The notes under the pieces were generated by a model. The model searched no databases. It was not told where the DNA came from and worked only from the letters and a program-made list of their open reading frames with translations. DNA of 6,541 nucleotides, from contig VAYC01000012.1 in assembly GCA_005885025.1 (NCBI GenBank), forward strand, positions 1 through 6,541, in the 5' to 3' direction. Numbering within the stretch: position 1 is the first letter of the stretch; every line of letters begins with the position of its first letter. This stretch comes from Actinomycetota bacterium. GTDB taxonomy: Bacteria; Actinomycetota; UBA4738. Below are positions 4,660 through 6,541 of this stretch, piece after piece. The position numbers and the translations under genes were made by a program.

Positions 4660-6011
4660 GTTCGTGCCTCCGCATGAGCCGCCACCCCGAGCGAGGTCGC
4701 GCCCGGTAGGACACCTTCAGCCGCATCCTCGTCGAACGCACCCTCCTCGAAAGGACCGATCACGGTCAGCGCCATGGGGCGAGAGAAGACGTCGCGGGCA
4801 ACCCCCTCCGCGTCTTCCTTGGTCACCGCGTCCGTCCGGGCCAGCACCTCGTCGACCGTGAGGATCTCGCCGTGGCTGATCTCCGACCGCCCGACCCTGG
4901 ACATCCGCCCGCTGGTGTCCTCGAGGGACAGGACCAGCGAGCCCTTGAGGTGGCCCTTGGCCCGCTCCAGCTCCTCGGCGGTGAGGCCTCCCCCCGCGAT
5001 GTCCCGCATCTCCTGTCGGGCGATCTGCAGGACGTCGTGGGCTTTGGCGGGGGTGCACCCGGCGTACACGGCGAAGAGGCCGGTCTCGGCGAACATCGTG
5101 TGGTAGCTATAGACGGAATACGCCAGCCCCCGCTTCTCCCGGACCTCTTGGAACAGCCGGGACGACATCCCGCCGCCCAGCGCCGAGTTGACCACGCCGA
5201 ACGCGAATCGCTTGGGATCCTTGCGCGAGAATCCACTCGTTCCGAGCGTGATGTGGGCCTGCTCGGTGGGGCGGTGCTTGACCAGCGTGGCGCTGGCAAC
5301 CGCGGGAATGTCCCCGCCGGCTCGAACCTTGGGGGCCTGGCCCGTCGAGACCTGAGGGCCGGTGTCCATGTGTCCTTCCACCAGCGCACAGACCTCCTCG
5401 TGGCGGAGGTTGCCGGCGGCAGCGATCACGAAGTGCGGCGGCTGATACAGGCGATCGTAGAACCGCTTCACCTGGTCGCGAGAGACCGAGGTGATCGTCT
5501 CTCGGGTGCCGAGGACCGGCCGCCCCAGGGGGTGGCCTTTCCACAATGCCTCGGCGAACAGGTCGTGGATCAGGTCGCCGGGATCGTCGTCGCGCATGTT
5601 GATCTCTTCGATGATCACCATGCGCTCGGCCTCGAAGTCGGCCTTCGCCAGAACGGAGTTCTGGAGCATGTCGCTCATGTAGTCCACAGCCATAGGGAGG
5701 TCCTGGTCGCGGACGCGGCAGTAGTAGCACGTGTATTCCTTCGCCGTGAACGCGTTGAGGTCTCCCCCGACGGCATCGAAGGCCTCCGCGATGTGACGGG
5801 CGGATCGGGTTCGCGTGCCCTTGAACAGCAGGTGTTCCAGGAAGTGCGACGCCCCCGCCACGGCGGGACGTTCGTCGCGGGAGCCGACGTCGACCCAGAT
5901 CCCAAGGGCCGCCGAGCGCATGCCCGGCATCGTCTCGGTGACGATCCGAAGGCCCGATGCGTATTCGGTTCGGATGAGCTCAGGCTCGGCTTGCGCCCGG
6001 CGGGGACTCAA
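4656..6011 (-). CDS. M16B-family zinc metallopeptidase (pitrilysin-like, mitochondrial processing peptidase-like)
   Basis: This 451-residue protein has the inverted zinc motif HFLEH (residues 56-60: His56 and His60 as ligands, Glu59 catalytic). The third ligand Glu136 lies in MVIIEEINM, 76 residues after His60 as in processing peptidases. The second, inactive-type half carries SSRLFQEVREKRGLAYS (283-299), whose Arg and Tyr are the conserved substrate-binding residues of M16B proteins. The length is that of a single M16B subunit, which dimerises to form a closed chamber that degrades peptides; no signal peptide is seen, so it is probably cytoplasmic. The start is a TTG at 6011-6009, overlapping the PNPase stop as TTGA; GGAGGA at 6028-6023 lies 11 nt upstream, a long but usable distance. 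No better start exists before the conserved ELIRTEYASGLRIVTE segment. The natural substrate is unknown. Confidence 0.93.
   Translation of the reverse strand: MSPRRAQAEPELIRTEYASGLRIVTETMPGMRSAALGIWVDVGSRDERPAVAGASHFLEHLLFKGTRTRSARHIAEAFDAVGGDLNAFTAKEYTCYYCRVRDQDLPMAVDYMSDMLQNSVLAKADFEAERMVIIEEINMRDDDPGDLIHDLFAEALWKGHPLGRPVLGTRETITSVSRDQVKRFYDRLYQPPHFVIAAAGNLRHEEVCALVEGHMDTGPQVSTGQAPKVRAGGDIPAVASATLVKHRPTEQAHITLGTSGFSRKDPKRFAFGVVNSALGGGMSSRLFQEVREKRGLAYSVYSYHTMFAETGLFAVYAGCTPAKAHDVLQIARQEMRDIAGGGLTAEELERAKGHLKGSLVLSLEDTSGRMSRVGRSEISHGEILTVDEVLARTDAVTKEDAEGVARDVFSRPMALTVIGPFEEGAFDEDAAEGVLPGATSLGVAAHAEART
4667..4671 (-). promoter_or_regulatory. Shine-Dalgarno of dapB, inside the M16 peptidase gene
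   Basis: GGAGG on the minus strand lies 7 nt before the GTG that overlaps the peptidase stop codon. It fixes the unusual GTG start of dapB and shows that dapB can reinitiate or be translated directly on the shared mRNA. Confidence 0.65.
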
Positions 6012-6541
6012 GGCTCGCGCCGTCCTCCGCGATCACCTTCCCCCCGGTCGCGGTCGCCGCGGTCCCGGCGGGGACGGAACCCCCGGCCGCCCCGGCCGTC
6101 GCCCTCCCGGCGGGGACGGCGCTCGCCCTGGGCTTCCTCCCCCTCCACTCGGGGCCAGCCACCCTCGGGTGGATCCCAGCCCTCGCCGACCGGCTTCAGG
6201 CTGACCTTGCCCTGCGGGTCGATCTCCTGGACCTCCACGGTGAGCTTGTCGCCCACCTTGACGGCCTCCTCGACCGAGGAGAGTCGCTTCCCCCGTCCGA
6301 GCTTGGAGATGTGCACCAGGCCGTCTCGCCCGGGGAGGATGTTGACGAACGCGCCGAAGGTCGTGGTCTTGACCACCGTACCCTCGAAGCGCTCCCCGAC
6401 CTGCGGGAGGCGCGGATTGATGATGGCTTCGATCATGTCCACGGCCCGCTCCGCGCTCTCGCCGTCCCGGGATCCGATGAAGACCCGACCGTCGTCCTCG
6501 ATGTCGATGTCGGCGCCGGTCAGCGCGATGATCTCGTTGAT
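6008..6541 (-). CDS. pnp: Polyribonucleotide nucleotidyltransferase, C-terminal part (KH, S1 and Arg/Gly-rich tail)
   Basis: The frame is open from the right edge of the window to TGA at 6010-6008, giving 177 visible residues. PNPase is a trimeric 3'-5' phosphorolytic exoribonuclease that degrades mRNA. The visible part starts inside the KH domain (INEIIALTGADIDIEDDG, then GRVFIGS, AERAVDMIEAI; residues 1-41). The S1 RNA-binding domain covers about 47-118, with the typical FEGTVVKTTTFGAFVNILPG and DGLVHISKL. After KVSLKPV comes a 59-residue hydrophilic tail very rich in Arg, Gly, Glu and Asp, with RGG- and RDRG-type repeats and no predicted fold. The catalytic RNase PH-like domains lie outside the window. 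The stop overlaps the start of the M16 peptidase gene by 4 nt (TTGA), so the two are almost certainly co-transcribed. An S1 domain alone could be another RNA-binding protein, but the KH-then-S1 order with this KH sequence and the neighbouring genes makes PNPase near certain. Confidence 0.96.
   Translation of the reverse strand: MNEIIALTGADIDIEDDGRVFIGSRDGESAERAVDMIEAIINPRLPQVGERFEGTVVKTTTFGAFVNILPGRDGLVHISKLGRGKRLSSVEEAVKVGDKLTVEVQEIDPQGKVSLKPVGEGWDPPEGGWPRVEGEEAQGERRPRREGDGRGGRGFRPRRDRGDRDRGEGDRGGRREP
6023..6028 (-). promoter_or_regulatory. Probable Shine-Dalgarno of the M16 peptidase gene, within pnp
   Basis: GGAGGA on the minus strand lies 11 nt before the TTG at 6011. It is the only good ribosome site near this start and lies within the last codons of pnp. 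Spacing is longer than optimal, so coupling through the TTGA overlap may help. Confidence 0.45.
6063..6119. repeat. Direct repeat of 15 bp inside the pnp Arg/Gly-rich tail
   Basis: The 15-mer TCCCGGCGGGGACGG occurs at 6063-6077 and again at 6105-6119. The copies are 42 bp apart, a multiple of three, so both encode the same Pro-Arg-Arg core in the PNPase tail (in FRPRRDR and RRPRREG). Surrounding bases are GC-rich and low in complexity, as expected for a tail that has grown by short duplications or codon-biased drift. Confidence 0.6.

Noticed and set aside
3566..4741. Minus-strand 391-codon frame overlapping dapB in another frame
   Set aside because: Composition is Arg/Gly-rich shadow sequence without motifs; dapB accounts for the region.
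1..6541. CRISPR array, transposase, integrase, phage or toxin-antitoxin genes
   Set aside because: No regularly spaced repeats, no terminal inverted repeats with a transposase-like frame and no such protein motifs were seen on either strand.

Overview
This is a GC-rich chromosomal window (roughly two thirds G+C by eye) of ordinary bacterial housekeeping and accessory genes. The gene order pnp, M16 peptidase, dapB on one strand, together with frequent GTG/TTG starts and start/stop overlaps, is typical of Actinomycetota. The PduO-type cobalamin adenosyltransferase and the PPOX-type split-barrel protein fit that too. The species cannot be named from the sequence, and the neighbourhood does not match the model Streptomyces or Mycobacterium layout exactly. 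A deep-branching or uncultured actinobacterial lineage is my best inference.

Layout. Positions 1-225 (+) hold the 3' end of a cob(I)alamin adenosyltransferase gene. It converges, across a 13-nt gap with a hairpin, on a small minus-strand gene for a membrane-anchored coiled-coil protein (239-481). A 145-nt spacer separates this from a minus-strand HAD-family hydrolase (627-1271). A 46-nt divergent intergenic region leads into a two-gene plus-strand unit: an EthD-domain protein (1318-1635) and a PPOX/FMN-binding split-barrel protein (1649-2098). That unit converges with only 10 nt to spare on a long minus-strand cluster. Read in transcription order from the right edge, the cluster is pnp (3' part, 6541-6008), an M16B zinc peptidase (6011-4656), dapB (4659-3850), a PIG-L/LmbE-type deacetylase (3849-3061) and a DUF6159-like six-helix membrane protein (2975-2109).

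How the genes relate. The first four genes of the cluster are joined without gaps: TTGA overlap, GTGA overlap, then a TAG stop directly followed by ATG. They are therefore very likely co-transcribed and translationally coupled. pnp (RNA decay), the M16 peptidase (protein or peptide turnover) and dapB (lysine and diaminopimelate synthesis, hence peptidoglycan) have no obvious shared pathway but travel together in actinobacteria. The deacetylase and the membrane protein appear to be lineage-specific additions. The membrane protein has its own ribosome-binding site after an 85-nt spacer rich in inverted repeats.

I found no mobile element, CRISPR array, tRNA, rRNA or phage gene, and nothing that amounts to a new biological system. 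The points most worth a second look are the PIG-L enzyme coupled to dapB, a hairpin that overlaps the Shine-Dalgarno sequence of the small membrane protein, the arginine/glycine-rich tail of PNPase, and the Gly/Phe-rich tail of the DUF6159-like protein.
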